From: Streptosporangiales bacterium
GTDB lineage: Bacteria; Actinomycetota; Actinomycetes; Streptosporangiales; WHST01
Direction of reading: 5' to 3'
Length of the DNA: 54,270 bases
Assembly: GCA_009379825.1 (NCBI GenBank)
Contig: WHTA01000036.1
Span: forward strand, 1 to 54,270
Under the pieces are notes generated by a model. That model worked only from the letters and a program-made list of their open reading frames with translations. It did no database searches and was not told where the DNA came from. Within the stretch, counting starts at the first letter, position 1, and every line of letters begins with the position of its first letter. This document shows, piece by piece, positions 24,269 to 34,270 of this stretch. The position numbers and the translations under genes were made by a program.

Positions 24269-25797
24269 CGTTGGACTTCCTCCAGGGGTGGCGTGTCCAA
24301 CGCCTCTGCGGTGACGTACTTCCGGGTGTCGCTGTCCTCCACCTCGCGGTGCGGCAGCACGAACGACCCGACCACGCTGATGACGATGTTCAGCCCGAGA
24401 CCGATCAGACCACCGGGAATGCCGTGCCAGTCCTCCGCACCGGCGAGCGTGAGACCACCGGCGAGGAGCGCACCGACGAGCATCCCGGTGAACACCGGCC
24501 ACGCCGACAGCCGACGCCAGTACATGCCGAGGATGAACCCGGGCGCGAGCTGGACGATCAACTCGAACTTGAGCACGAAGATCTCGTACAGCGTGCTCGG
24601 TGGGTTCCAGGCGATCACCAACAGCAGGCCGATCCCCACGATCCCGGCGACCTTGCCTACCAGCACCTGTTTGCGCTCTGGCGCGTTGGGGTTCACGTGC
24701 CTGGTGTAGATGTCCTTCGAGATCATCGAGGAGAAGCTGAGCAGAGCCGAGTCCGCGGTCGACACGATGGCGGCCACGACGCCGCCGAAGAACAGGATCA
24801 TGATCACGTAGAAGAAGAGGTTGATCCCTGCGACCTGGTTCGCGATCCGGCCGACGAGCTGTTCCGACTCCGCCTCGGACAGACCCGGCATCAGCTGGAT
24901 GCCGATGATGCCGATGACGAACACGACGCCCGTCGTGACGAACGGCATCCACGCCATCCCCGCGAGCGACCGCTTCAGCGTGCGCTCGCTCTTGGCGGCG
25001 TAGATCCGCTGGATCGCCTGCGGGTACATGGCGGCACCGAAGCCGATCATCACGATCATGGAGAGCCAGTTGATCGAGACGTCGAGGTTCGGCACACCGA
25101 TCTTCTCCGGCTGCGTCTGCCTGAGGTGCTCCGTGACGCTGCCCAGGTCACCGCCGACGAGATAGAAGGCGCCGAAGAGCAGCGTGCAGATACCCACCAG
25201 CAGCGCGATGCCCTGCATCACGTCGGTGAGAGCCACCGCGCGCATGCCACCCACCCAGGAGTACGCCAGCATGACTACGACGAACCCGACCACGCCGATC
25301 TGGTACGGCACCGTGTCACCGGTGAGACCGGAGACTGCGTGCCCCATGGCGACGAGCTGCTCGAGCAGGTAGTTGCCCAGGCCCCACAGCATCAGCAGGG
25401 TCGCGAGGATGGCCGTGGCGGACGACCGGAAGCGGTGGCGGATCCAGTCCGTGGGCGTCACGAAGCCCTCGCGCTTGGCGATGACGTAGAGCCGCGGCGC
25501 GAACAGCAGGTACACGGCGATGATGCCGATCATGAACGGCACCGACTGCCACCACGAGAAGCCGGCCCGGTAGGCGGCTGGCGCATAACCGACGACCGCG
25601 TTGCCGCTGTACTGCGTCGCGTAGAGCGTGAAGAACAGCGCGACGAAGCCGAGCCCGCCGCCGGCCAGGTAGTAGCCCTTCATGGTCTTACGGGCGCCCG
25701 GGCGGTACCGGCCGGCGAAGTAGCCGATGACCAGCATGAGTACCGCGTAGGTAATGAGTACCGCGATGCCGCTGGCGCCTGCGAACGCGAGTTCCAT
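24265..25797 (-). CDS. Sodium:solute symporter (SSS family)
   Basis: A 510-residue membrane protein with about 13 hydrophobic segments. It shows the SSS features YYLAGGGLGFVALFFTLYATQYSGNAVVGY near the N-terminus, SWVGGMRAVALTDVMQGIALLVG, and AAIVSTADSALLSFSSMISKDIY with the Na+-site Ser/Thr residues. It would couple substrate uptake to sodium. Genes beside it suggest a carboxylate. Its ATG overlaps the stop of the small membrane protein gene (ATGA), as in other SSS transporters with a short partner. Confidence 0.92.
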   Translation of the reverse strand: MELAFAGASGIAVLITYAVLMLVIGYFAGRYRPGARKTMKGYYLAGGGLGFVALFFTLYATQYSGNAVVGYAPAAYRAGFSWWQSVPFMIGIIAVYLLFAPRLYVIAKREGFVTPTDWIRHRFRSSATAILATLLMLWGLGNYLLEQLVAMGHAVSGLTGDTVPYQIGVVGFVVVMLAYSWVGGMRAVALTDVMQGIALLVGICTLLFGAFYLVGGDLGSVTEHLRQTQPEKIGVPNLDVSINWLSMIVMIGFGAAMYPQAIQRIYAAKSERTLKRSLAGMAWMPFVTTGVVFVIGIIGIQLMPGLSEAESEQLVGRIANQVAGINLFFYVIMILFFGGVVAAIVSTADSALLSFSSMISKDIYTRHVNPNAPERKQVLVGKVAGIVGIGLLLVIAWNPPSTLYEIFVLKFELIVQLAPGFILGMYWRRLSAWPVFTGMLVGALLAGGLTLAGAEDWHGIPGGLIGLGLNIVISVVGSFVLPHREVEDSDTRKYVTAEALDTPPLEEVQR

Positions 25798-26096
25798 CAG
25801 GACTCACCGCCCTCGGTCGCCGACTTGTCGGCAGCCTCGGCCGCCGTCTCGCGCGGCTCGGCCACCGACCACCACCGCAGGCAGGCCAGGCATACGGTCG
25901 CGGACAGGACCACGGCCGCGATCCCGGCGATGATCAGCCAGAACGGCACGCCGAACCAGAGCGGGTCGATGGTGCCTTCGCGCAGGTACAGCGGCACGCC
26001 CACGACGACGCTGAGAACGATCACCACCCAGAGCCAGGGACGCCGTATCGGTTCGCGTGTCGCCTCGTCCGGCGGCCGACGTGTGGGAGCGGACAT
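25797..26096 (-). CDS. Small membrane protein, likely symporter partner
   Basis: A 99-residue protein with two hydrophobic helices: PWLWVVIVLSVVVGVPLYL near residue 20 and FGVPFWLIIAGIAAVVLSATVCLACLRWW near residue 50, and charged ends. Short two-helix proteins sit ahead of many SSS transporters (YhdT with PanF, DUF485 with ActP). This fits that pattern but I do not assign a named family. ATG 26096 has AAGGAGG 5-6 bases upstream. It overlaps the symporter start by ATGA. Confidence 0.75.
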   Translation of the reverse strand: MSAPTRRPPDEATREPIRRPWLWVVIVLSVVVGVPLYLREGTIDPLWFGVPFWLIIAGIAAVVLSATVCLACLRWWSVAEPRETAAEAADKSATEGGES

Positions 26097-26423
26097 GGGT
26101 GCCTCCTTGCATCCCCCGCGGACGACAGTGTGAGCCAGGCCACCGCAGATCGTACACAATCCGAGGCACGTCGTACAGACCTCACCGTCGCCCGAGGACA
26201 GGACGAGATCGCGATACTCCCATAGAAATATCGGCTCTGGCCCGGTTAGGGCAGGTGTCGCGCCACCAGTCGCCATCCCTCAGGGGGACATATTGAACAC
26301 AATTCTGCGTCCGCCTGACCTGCGGTCTGGCGAGCCAAACGCACCGTGATCACATCGCGATCCGCGCCACGGACGCCTCAACGGCCGGCGGCGCTCCCGG
26401 CACGCCGACTGGGTGGCGGAGCT
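26097..26423. promoter_or_regulatory. Upstream region of the symporter operon
   Basis: This 327-bp gap between the operon and the helicase stop must hold the operon promoter. Two copies of TCGTACA on the plus strand (26150-26156 and 26171-26177) are 21 bp apart, two helical turns. On the operon strand the first gives TTGTGTACGA, which fits the TnGT-n-ACnA layout of FadR-subfamily GntR sites. I see no other gene in the gap. Confidence 0.35.
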
Positions 26424-29400
26424 TCACTTCCTGACCCGTGCCGCCACCCGGTCGACGGCAGCGTCCGGCTCGAGGTACGCCTCCCAGCCGGGAACGCGCA
26501 CGACCGGACGTCCCATCGCCTTCACCCGGGCGTCTCTCCACGCGAGCTGACGAACGACGCGCACCGGGTCGTGGCCGGGAGCGAGCTCGGTCACCTCGAC
26601 GTCCAGCATGGTCCCCTGCGGTCCGCGGATCGTCAGCGTCGTCGCATAGCCCTCCACCGAGCCACCGACCTTGGCCGCGATCCCCCGATCCGCCAACGCC
26701 GCCACCGCCGCCACCGCAGGTGTGGGCTCTGCGGCGGGCGCCACTCCGTCACCGTCGGCCGCATTCGCCAGGGCGACCAAGGTCGTCGCACCCAGGCGCT
26801 GCAGCTCGACCCGGTCGCCGAACACGACGAGATGCCGTTGCGCCCGACTCACGGCGACGTTGACCAGGTTGCGCTCCTTCTCCAACCAGCCGACCGTCCC
26901 CGCGGACGCCTCCTTCGACAGCACCGCGGAGAACAGCATGGTGTGGCGAGCCGCTCCCTGGAAAGTGTGCGCAGTTCCTATCTTCACCTTTTCGAACCGA
27001 CCGTCCGGTGCAGCACGGCGCAACCCGCGCCCGATCTGGCCCGCCTGGGCCCGGAACGGCGTGACCACGCCGATGGCTTCCGGCGGCACCTCGGCTCGGC
27101 GGATCCAGTCGACGATCGCAGCGGCTTCCGCCTCGTTCACCGAGCTCTGCCCGGCGGGTCCTGGCGCCGTCGTCCCGATGACGTCCCGCCATTCCAGACC
27201 ACGAGGAGATCGGTCCTCGACGTCGACCTCGGTCAGTACCCGCAGCCGGCCCTCGTAGAACTGCTCGTTACAGAACCCGATGATCTCTGGATGGCACCGG
27301 TAGTGCTCGTCCAGCAAATAGGGACCGCCGGGCACCCGAGCAGCGAACGCGGTGAAGGCGGAGTCCTCGCCGTGGGTCTGGTGCACCTCGACCAGCGCCT
27401 CATGGGTCGTGCCGTGCTGCGCGGCGATCCGATGTAGCTGCGCGCTAGCTGTGGTGACGACGGGCGCGACCTGGTGTGGGTCGCCGATGACGACCAACCG
27501 CTTCGCCCGGTAGGCCAGCGGCAGTACCTGGGCCAGGTTGCACTGGCTCGCCTCGTCGATGACCACGAGGTCGATGCTGCCCGCCCGGCAGTCGAAGTTC
27601 CCGCGTACCGACAGGGCGGACGTAGCCCACCCCTTGACGGCCCGCATCACCTCCCCCATTGCCGACCGGTTGGAGCTGTCGTCACCCAGGACATCCACCA
27701 ACCGCTGGAGCGCTTCCCGCCCGGCCGCGTATCCCTGGACGAGCCGACCCACGACCACGTCTCTCGACACGTCCTGCCAGGCCGCCTCCGCCGCCGTCAG
27801 GTCCGCACACATCCGCTCGACGTCTACCTCGCGCAGCTTCACCTCGGCGGCAGCCTGGTACCGCTCCTCGGCCGCTGCCCAGCCGGTCAGGTCCGCGATC
27901 GGCACTGCGCTGTCAGCCAGTCCGACGCTGCGGAGGCACCTGCGTGCTCGCCACCCGGCGAGCCGGCGCCACCGCGTACCAAGCGCGCGTTCCGCCCGCC
28001 GCCGCAGCGCGGTGTACTGGATGTCCGCCGGGGACTGCCCGTCCGGCCAGACCAACCGCCTCGCCCGGTCTCGGGCCGTCGCCGCGTCGAGCAGGCGCTG
28101 GGCACCCTGCAGGTACGACCGCAGCTCCCTCCGCAACTGGTCGAGCTCCATCCGCGGCGGCTGCAGGTCGCCTGGGTCGCCCGACGGTGCCTCGCCCACA
28201 CCCTCGGCGAGGAGGGTCTCGAGCTGAGACCTGAGGCGCGTCTGCTTCTCCTTGTTGCCGGTCCGCAGCAGCAGAGCGGGATGGACGGCCTTCGCCTTGT
28301 CCTCGATGACGTCGTCGACCGGGGCATTGTTGGTCGAGGCGAGCAGGACCGACTCCTCCCTCAGCCAGGCCTCCGCCACGATGCCCGCAACGATCTGGCT
28401 CTTCCCCGTGCCCGGTGGACCGGTGATCACCGTCAACGGCGCCGTCGCGGCCGAGGCGAGTGCCTGTTGCTGCGCGTCGTTCAGGGTGATCGCGCAGGAC
28501 TCGGCCACGCCCGTGCACTCTGGTGGCTGCTCGAACAGGAACCTTGCGGCACTCCGGTCGACGTCGGTCGCCTCGGCCATCCAGTTCAGGTCCTTGATGA
28601 GGTTACGGGCCGGGGCGTCCATCAAGCCACGGCAGGCCATGGCGAGGTTGAAGATGCCGGGCACCTGTGGTCGAAAAAGCTCACCAGTCGACGTACGGTT
28701 GAGCAGCGCAGTCGGGTCAAGCCCTCCGACCGGAAAGCCGAAAGCGGCAGCGAGCGTCTCGGCCAAGGCAGTCAGTGCGACAGCCTTCCCGAAGTCGAGC
28801 ACAGCATCGGGGATCGCCGCCTCGATGGCCTCCCGATTCTCCGCCCGCCACCACCTGCGGTCGAGGAGCTTGGTGTTGATCTGGGGCACCACACTGGCGA
28901 GCGGTACACCGGCGCCGCCCGGTTCGTCGAGCTGGCGCAGGAAGAGCGGAGCGACGTACGGGACGCCACCGCCATCGGTCACGACGACGACCGGCCAGCC
29001 GTAGTACACGGCCTCGAATTCGCCAAGTTCCTCGAACAGCGGTGTGAGCTCGGGCGAGGCCGGCAGCAGCTGGTCGTTTCCGCTGAGGACGCTCTCGATC
29101 CACAGGTCAAGCGGCGTCCACAGGTGCTGGTCCCGCTGCCGGACGGGATCGGGCAAGCTCTCCCACTCCACACATGCAGTGAGGTAGCGCACCAGGGTGG
29201 ACCAGTGCCGTGACGGCTTCGGCCGCGGCGCTGCCCCACCGGCCGAGGTCGACCGTGGTGCGGAACGGGCAGCGCCCGTCGCCGCCCGCCCGACCCGGTC
29301 CTCTGGGCGCACACCGCCGCTCACCGTGCCGCACGGGTCACAGACGATGTGCCAGCGGCCACCGTCCAGGGGCTTCCCCAGCACCATCGTCTCGACCGGC

Positions 29401-29492
29401 AGGAACACGTCGCACTGCGCGCACCGGTTGTTCCGCTTGCTCCGAAACCGCCGGTGTTCCTCGAAGCCCGGGCGGCGAACCACACTGGCCAT
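26424..29492 (-). CDS. SF1 DNA/RNA helicase with possible C-terminal nuclease domain
   Basis: A protein of about 1022 residues. The N-terminus has a Cys-x2-Cys ... Cys-x2-Cys element (RCAQC, CDPC), a likely zinc ribbon. The Upf1-like helicase core follows: TLNDAQQQALASA, Walker A GPPGTGKSQ near residue 356, a long coiled-coil insertion, Walker B VVIDEASQCN near 640, GDPHQVAPV, DEHYRCHPEI, GTAHTFQGAARHTML and NVAVSRAQRHLVVFGD. The last 100 residues (ALADRGIAAKVGGSV, TMLDVEVTEL, GRPVVRVPGWEAYLEP) look like the small PD-(D/E)xK/REase domain seen at the end of related helicases, though the acidic/Lys triad is not clear. ATG 29492 is chosen; a GTG at 29531 is possible. It stands alone. Confidence 0.82.
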   Translation of the reverse strand: MASVVRRPGFEEHRRFRSKRNNRCAQCDVFLPVETMVLGKPLDGGRWHIVCDPCGTVSGGVRPEDRVGRAATGAARSAPRSTSAGGAAPRPKPSRHWSTLVRYLTACVEWESLPDPVRQRDQHLWTPLDLWIESVLSGNDQLLPASPELTPLFEELGEFEAVYYGWPVVVVTDGGGVPYVAPLFLRQLDEPGGAGVPLASVVPQINTKLLDRRWWRAENREAIEAAIPDAVLDFGKAVALTALAETLAAAFGFPVGGLDPTALLNRTSTGELFRPQVPGIFNLAMACRGLMDAPARNLIKDLNWMAEATDVDRSAARFLFEQPPECTGVAESCAITLNDAQQQALASAATAPLTVITGPPGTGKSQIVAGIVAEAWLREESVLLASTNNAPVDDVIEDKAKAVHPALLLRTGNKEKQTRLRSQLETLLAEGVGEAPSGDPGDLQPPRMELDQLRRELRSYLQGAQRLLDAATARDRARRLVWPDGQSPADIQYTALRRRAERALGTRWRRLAGWRARRCLRSVGLADSAVPIADLTGWAAAEERYQAAAEVKLREVDVERMCADLTAAEAAWQDVSRDVVVGRLVQGYAAGREALQRLVDVLGDDSSNRSAMGEVMRAVKGWATSALSVRGNFDCRAGSIDLVVIDEASQCNLAQVLPLAYRAKRLVVIGDPHQVAPVVTTASAQLHRIAAQHGTTHEALVEVHQTHGEDSAFTAFAARVPGGPYLLDEHYRCHPEIIGFCNEQFYEGRLRVLTEVDVEDRSPRGLEWRDVIGTTAPGPAGQSSVNEAEAAAIVDWIRRAEVPPEAIGVVTPFRAQAGQIGRGLRRAAPDGRFEKVKIGTAHTFQGAARHTMLFSAVLSKEASAGTVGWLEKERNLVNVAVSRAQRHLVVFGDRVELQRLGATTLVALANAADGDGVAPAAEPTPAVAAVAALADRGIAAKVGGSVEGYATTLTIRGPQGTMLDVEVTELAPGHDPVRVVRQLAWRDARVKAMGRPVVRVPGWEAYLEPDAAVDRVAARVRK

Positions 29493-29533
29493 CTCCGACC
29501 CCCATACCGTGACGTCCTGCCGCGATGACACGT

Positions 29534-29551
29534 CGTAGTCGATCGACTACG
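29534..29551. promoter_or_regulatory. 18-bp palindrome upstream of the helicase gene
   Basis: CGTAGTCGATCGACTACG is a perfect 18-bp palindrome 42 bp upstream of the helicase ATG. Its position suits an operator overlapping the promoter. I see no regulator gene nearby. Confidence 0.45.
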
Positions 29552-29782
29552 GAGACACCGTAGGAGTGATCCCTCCGCAGCACGCCAGAAAACGGCGTGG
29601 AGCCGCCGATGGCCACCGTGCGTAATGCTCGGTGAAGCGACTCGCCAGCCGGTACCGGTGAACCCGGGGAGGGCCTGCCGCAGGTACGACGCTCGCGAAC
29701 GTGGCGCGTAAGGTCGTGGTCGCCACCGGCTGTCTCCCTTCGGTGTTGCGGTGTCCGGCCGCACCGAGAAGAAGGACCGACC

Positions 29783-31162
29783 ATGCCCAGCCCGGATCTG
29801 CCCACCTTTCCCGCCGGCTTCGCGTGGGGCGCCGCCACGGCCGCGTACCAGATCGAAGGGGCGGTCGACGCGGACGGGCGCGGGCCGTCGATCTGGGACA
29901 CGTTCAGCCACACCCCGGGCAAGGTGGCGAACGGCGACACCGGCAACATCGCCTGCGACCACTACCACCGGTACCGCGAGGACGTCGCGCTGCTGGCAGG
30001 GCTGGGCGTCGACGCGTACCGGTTCTCGGTGGCGTGGCCGCGGATCCAGCCGCCCGGCAAGGGACCGGCGAACCAGGCCGGCCTGGACTTCTACCGACGA
30101 CTCGTGGACGAGCTGCTGGCGACGGGGATCCGTCCCTGCGCGACGCTCTACCACTGGGACCTGCCGCAGGCGCTGGAGGACACCGGCGGCTGGCGGGTGC
30201 GGGAGACGGCGGAACGGTTCGCCGAGTACGCGGCCCTCGTACACGCGGCGCTCGGCGACCGGGTATCGCAGTGGATCACGCTCAACGAGCCGTTCTGCAG
30301 CGCGTTCACCGGCTACGCGATGGGGCGCCACGCGCCCGGCGCGCGCGAGGGTCACGGGGCGCTGGCCGCAGCGCACCACCTGCTCGTAGCGCACGGCCTC
30401 GCCGTCGACGCCATGCGTGCCGACGGGCACGGCGCGGAGCTCGGCATCACGCTGAACCTCAACCACGTCACCCCGGCGACCGACACACCCGCGGACGTCG
30501 CCGCGGCGACCCGCGCCGACCTGCTCGCCAACCGCGTCTTCACCGAGCCGCTGCTCGCCGGCCGGTACCCGGAGGACGAAGCGGACGTGTGGGGTCCGAT
30601 CACCGACTTCGGTTTCCGCCGCGACGGCGACCTCGCGGTGGTCGGCGCACCGGTCGACTTCCTCGGCGTGAACAACTACTTCCCCGGCTACGCCAAGCAC
30701 GTCCCCGACGTCGAACCCGACCCGGCGAGACGCACCGCCGACGACATCGGCGTGCTGGAGAACCCGCCGGCCGAGCTGTCCCGTACGGCAATGGGTTGGC
30801 CGGTGGAGGCCGACGGGCTACGCCGGTTGCTGACCTGGCTCACCACCAGGTACGAGAACGTGCCGCCGGTCTACGTCACGGAGAACGGCGTCGCGTACCC
30901 CGACACGGTCGTCGACGGCGCTGTGCACGACGCCGACCGCATCGCCTACCTGGACAGCCACCTGCGTGCCGTGCATGCCGCGATCACCGAAGGGGTCGAC
31001 GTGCGCGGGTACTTCTGCTGGTCGCTGCTGGACAACTTCGAATGGTCGTTCGGCTACGCGAAGCGGTTCGGTCTGGTGCACGTCGACTACCCGACCGGTC
31101 GCCGACTGCCGAAGGCGAGCTACCACTGGTACCGCGAGGCGATCGCCTCGGCACGTCGTTGA
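29783..31162 (+). CDS. GH1 beta-glucosidase
   Basis: A 459-residue glycoside hydrolase family 1 enzyme without a signal peptide, so probably cytosolic. N-terminal signature [29 protein letters not shown]; acid/base Glu in TLNEP near residue 168; nucleophile Glu in VYVTENG near 370; substrate-binding [26 protein letters not shown] near the end. It hydrolyses beta-glucosides or related short glycosides imported into the cell. It stands alone between the helicase and the convergent AA_synth gene. ATG 29783 is the family start, preceded by GAAGGA. Confidence 0.93.
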   Translation: MPSPDLPTFPAGFAWGAATAAYQIEGAVDADGRGPSIWDTFSHTPGKVANGDTGNIACDHYHRYREDVALLAGLGVDAYRFSVAWPRIQPPGKGPANQAGLDFYRRLVDELLATGIRPCATLYHWDLPQALEDTGGWRVRETAERFAEYAALVHAALGDRVSQWITLNEPFCSAFTGYAMGRHAPGAREGHGALAAAHHLLVAHGLAVDAMRADGHGAELGITLNLNHVTPATDTPADVAAATRADLLANRVFTEPLLAGRYPEDEADVWGPITDFGFRRDGDLAVVGAPVDFLGVNNYFPGYAKHVPDVEPDPARRTADDIGVLENPPAELSRTAMGWPVEADGLRRLLTWLTTRYENVPPVYVTENGVAYPDTVVDGAVHDADRIAYLDSHLRAVHAAITEGVDVRGYFCWSLLDNFEWSFGYAKRFGLVHVDYPTGRRLPKASYHWYREAIASARR

Positions 31163-31183
31163 GCCGAGCCGCGGGGGGAACCT

Positions 31184-31771
31184 CTACTCCGTGAACGACG
31201 CGAGAAGCGCGTCCACCTCGGCCTGTGACGGGCCCTCGGCGCGCGCGTTGGGACGCGGACCGGTTGCGTAGCCGACGAACACGACCAGCTCGTCGGGGCG
31301 CGGCGCGTCGGGGACGGTGACCGGAAGGCTGTCCATCGCGTCGAGATCCCAGCCCTCGTCGAGCGGGCCGAAGACGAGGTCGATGGGTGTGCCGGCAGCA
31401 CCGACCTTCGCGTTGCCCGGGATCAGCACCTTGCCGCGCCGCAACGTAGCCCGCATAGCCATACCGAGCTTGGGGTGGATCAACGCCGCACCGTGCTCGA
31501 GATCGCCGTTCACGCCGATGAGCGCTGCTTTGCCGTACGCACGGAGGGTGGCCGCGTCACCCAGGCGCGCCAAGGCACGTTGGGTGAGAGCCTCGCCGAG
31601 CGCGACCGACAGCTCCACGAGCGGCGCGATGTCGGTCGACGCCTGACCTGCCAGGGGGTTACGAGCGACGGCACCCACCACCACCCGGGTGAGCACAGGG
31701 GTCACCGAGCGACCGTGCTCTTGGTGCACCTCCTCCTCGAACTGCACGTACTTACGGATCTCCGTCTGCAT
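31184..31771 (-). CDS. AA_synth-family protein
   Basis: A 195-residue protein matching the so-called amino acid synthesis family. Characteristic parts: RVVVGAVARNPLAG near residue 30, YGKAALIGVNGDLEHGAALIHPKLGMAMR with a conserved Glu-His near 92, and GWDLDAMDSLPVTVPDAPRPDELVVFVGYATGPRPNAR near the end. Despite the family name, a catalytic role is not established. It is divergent from the acyl-CoA ligase, which suggests a role in the same pathway. ATG 31771. Confidence 0.8.
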   Translation of the reverse strand: MQTEIRKYVQFEEEVHQEHGRSVTPVLTRVVVGAVARNPLAGQASTDIAPLVELSVALGEALTQRALARLGDAATLRAYGKAALIGVNGDLEHGAALIHPKLGMAMRATLRRGKVLIPGNAKVGAAGTPIDLVFGPLDEGWDLDAMDSLPVTVPDAPRPDELVVFVGYATGPRPNARAEGPSQAEVDALLASFTE

Positions 31772-31832
31772 CGCGATACCTTCCGCCGTGGTTCCGGACG
31801 AGCTCGAGCAGGCAAGACGGTACGTGATCGCC

Positions 31833-31852
31833 GGGGCGCTGAACAGCGCCCC
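31833..31852 (+). promoter_or_regulatory. GC-rich hairpin upstream of the ligase gene
   Basis: GGGGCGCT (31833-31840), loop GAAC, AGCGCCCC (31845-31852), then TTAT. The perfect 8-bp stem lies 50 bp before the ligase ATG in the divergent spacer. A second small stem (GGGCGA/TCGCCC) follows at 31865-31878. It may be an operator or an attenuator. Confidence 0.4.
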
Positions 31853-31902
31853 TTATGGAGTGACGGGCGATCTCGCCCTAGGGTGCTGCAGGAGGTGAGC
31901 GG

Positions 31903-33511
31903 ATGAACGAGAACTTGCCCCCCGATCACTGGGAGGTCTGGCACGCCTCCCTGTCCCCACTGCGATTCCTGCTGAGGAGTGCCGGCGTCTGGGCGACCCG
32001 CACCGCGGTGGTCGACGGCGAGCGCAGCTGGACCTACGCACAACACCTCGACCGCATCGAACGAGCTGTTGGCCTGCTCGCGCAGCGGTACGGCGTCCAT
32101 AGCGGCGCCCGGGTGGCGACGCTGCTGCCCAACACGGCTGCCCACCTGGAGCTGCACTACGCGGTGCCGGGCGCCGGAGCGGTGCTCGTACCGATGAACA
32201 CCCGCCTGGGTCCGGCCGAGTACGCCGACATACTCGAGCACAGCGGGAGCCGTGTACTCGTCGCCGACAGGGCGTACGAAGACCGCCTGTCGAAGGCGCT
32301 GGAATCGGCGGATGCACCCGAGGTCCTGTGGGTGGAAGCCGATCGCGGAGACCACTCCTACGACGCACTCGTCGCGACCGCCGAACGCGCCGCACTACAG
32401 GTGCCAGCGGACGAGGACACGCTGCTCTCGCTGAACTACACGTCGGGAACCACCGGTCGACCCAAGGGCGCGATGACGACCCACCGCGGCGCCTACCTGC
32501 ACACCCTGGGCGTCGTCGCCGAAGCACGACTCGACCCGTCCAGCGCCTACCTGTGGTCGCTGCCCATGTTCCACTGCAACGGTTGGGCCTACCCGTGGGC
32601 GGTGACCGCTGCCGGCGGCCGCCACATCTGCCTGCGGCAGGTCACCGGGCAGGACATGTGGGAGGCGATCCCGACACAGGGTGACTCACCTGTGTGCCGC
32701 ACCGACGGTGCTCGTGACACTACTCAACGCCGACGCCGCCGAACCGGTCGACGACGGCCTCCAGGTCTTCGTCGGTGGTGCACCGCCAGCACCCAGTCTC
32801 ATCGCCCGCGCCGAGGCCCTCGGCGTCGCTGTAACGCACCTGTACGGGCTGACCGAGACATACGGTCCGCTGGCGGTCTGTGCGTGGAACCCCGACTGGA
32901 ACTCGCTGGACGACCAGGCGAAGACGCAGCTGCGTGCGCGCCAAGGTGTCGCGACCGTCGTGACCGAACCGCTGCGCGTCGTGGACGAGGACATGGCAGA
33001 CGTACCGGCCGACGGCGAAACGGTGGGCGAACTCGTGATGCGCGGCAACAATGTCATGGCCGGCTACTACCGTGATCCGGAGGCGACGCGCGCAGCCTTC
33101 GCCGGTGGCTGGTTCCACTCAGGCGATCTGGCCGTGATGCACCCTGATGGTTACGTGGAGATCCGCGATCGGCTCAAGGACGTCATCATCTCGGGAGGCG
33201 AGAACATCTCGAGCGTGGAGGTCGAGCGGGTGATCCTCGAGTACCCGGACGTCGACGAGGTAGCCGTGGTGGCGGTACCCGACGACCACTGGGGCGAGGT
33301 TCCCGTCGCCTACCTCACCAGCCGGAGCACCACCGAGCTGGATATCGGGGCACTGCGGGATTTCCTGCGTGCACGCATTGCACACTTCAAGGTGCCGAAG
33401 GAGTTCCGCCTGGTGCAAGAGCTACCGAAGACAGGGACGGGGAAGATCCAGAAGTACGTCCTCCGTTCCCGCGCCAGTGCCGATCGCGAAGATCCTACGG
33501 AGGTCGGATGA
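31903..33511 (+). CDS. AMP-forming acyl-CoA ligase (frame break)
   Basis: A ligase of about 536 residues in the acyl-CoA synthetase (ANL) superfamily. P-loop SLNYTSGTTGRPKGAMTTH near residue 178; SLPMFHCNGWAYPW; then after a frame change near 32683 THLCAAPTVL, HLYGLTETYGP, GWFHSGDLAVMHPDGYVEIRDRLKDVIISGGENIS and catalytic Lys in PKTGTGKIQKYVL. Removing one G from GGG near 32681 joins the halves as Q-V-T-H-L. It makes acyl-CoA from a free acid; the FHCNGW motif is common in medium-chain ligases. AGGAGG precedes ATG 31903. It is followed by an overlapping SDR gene. Confidence 0.85.
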
Positions 33512-34212
33512 GCAACCGGATCGTCGTCGTCACCGGCTCGGCCGGCGGTATCGGCAGCAAGCTCGTCGACGCGTTCACCGCGCTCTCCGACACCGTGACG
33601 GGCCTGGACTACGTAGACGGTTCGACGTCGCCGACCCGGCCGGCTGCCGCAAGGCAGTCGCCGAGATCCTCGCCCGGCACGGCCGCGTCGACGTGCTGTG
33701 CAACAACGCCGGTGTCGGCGCCGCGGGTGACGCCGTCGAGGCAACCGCAGAGGACTGGCAGCGAGTCTTCGCCGTCAACGTGTACGGCGCGGCCCACATG
33801 ACCGCCGCGGTGCTCCCTGCCATGCGGGAAGCCGGTCGGGGTGTCATCGTGAACACCTGCTCGGTCGCCGCGACAGTCGGCCTGCCCGATCGGGTGGTGT
33901 ACTCAGCATCGAAGGGCGCATTGCTCGCACTGACCCGGGCCGTCGCCGCAGACGAGATACACCACGGCATCCGGGTGAACGCCGTGTCACCGGGAACCCG
34001 TCGACGGCCCATGGGTGCGGCGCAACGCCGAGGCGGCGGACGACGCCGAGTGGTTCATGGCCGCGATGCGCCAGCGGCAGCCCACCGGTGAGCTCATCTC
34101 GGCCGCAGCAGTGGCCCGTGCGGTCACCTACCTCGCCGACCCTGCCGTCGACCTCACCGGTGTCGACCTAGCGGTCGATGGCGGCCTCACCAACCTGCAC
34201 ATACCGTCCTGA
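33508..34212 (+). CDS. SDR-family oxidoreductase (two frame breaks)
   Basis: A classical SDR of about 235 residues, read in three pieces. Piece 1: RIVVVTGSAGGIGSKLVDAF (cofactor site). Piece 2: FDVADPAGCRKAVAEILARHGRVDVLCNNAGVG, catalytic Ser region NTCSVAATVGLPDRVVYSASKGALLAL with YSASK, and RVNAVSPGT. Piece 3: VDGPWVRRNAEAADDAEW and GVDLAVDGGLTNL. One G too few near 33619 and one C too many near 33998 explain both shifts. ATG 33508 overlaps the ligase stop (ATGA). Confidence 0.82.
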
Positions 34213-34245
34213 TCGGCCGCGGCAGGGCGCAGCCATCGACTAGGT

Positions 34246-34270
34246 GCTACGAATCGGCCCGACTCGTAGC
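34246..34270 (+). terminator. Hairpin after the ligase/SDR operon
   Basis: GCTACGA (34246-34252) pairs with TCGTAGC (34264-34270), and the inner TCG/CGA can pair after one mismatch, giving a stem of about ten base pairs. It lies 34 bp past the SDR stop. No T-tract follows, as is usual in high-GC actinobacteria, so termination is inferred. Confidence 0.45.

Noticed and set aside
24271-26133. A 620-codon plus-strand frame
   Set aside because: Antisense of the symporter; His/Asp/Gln-rich shadow with no domain.
27474-29213. A 579-codon plus-strand frame
   Set aside because: Antisense of the helicase, whose own motifs are complete.
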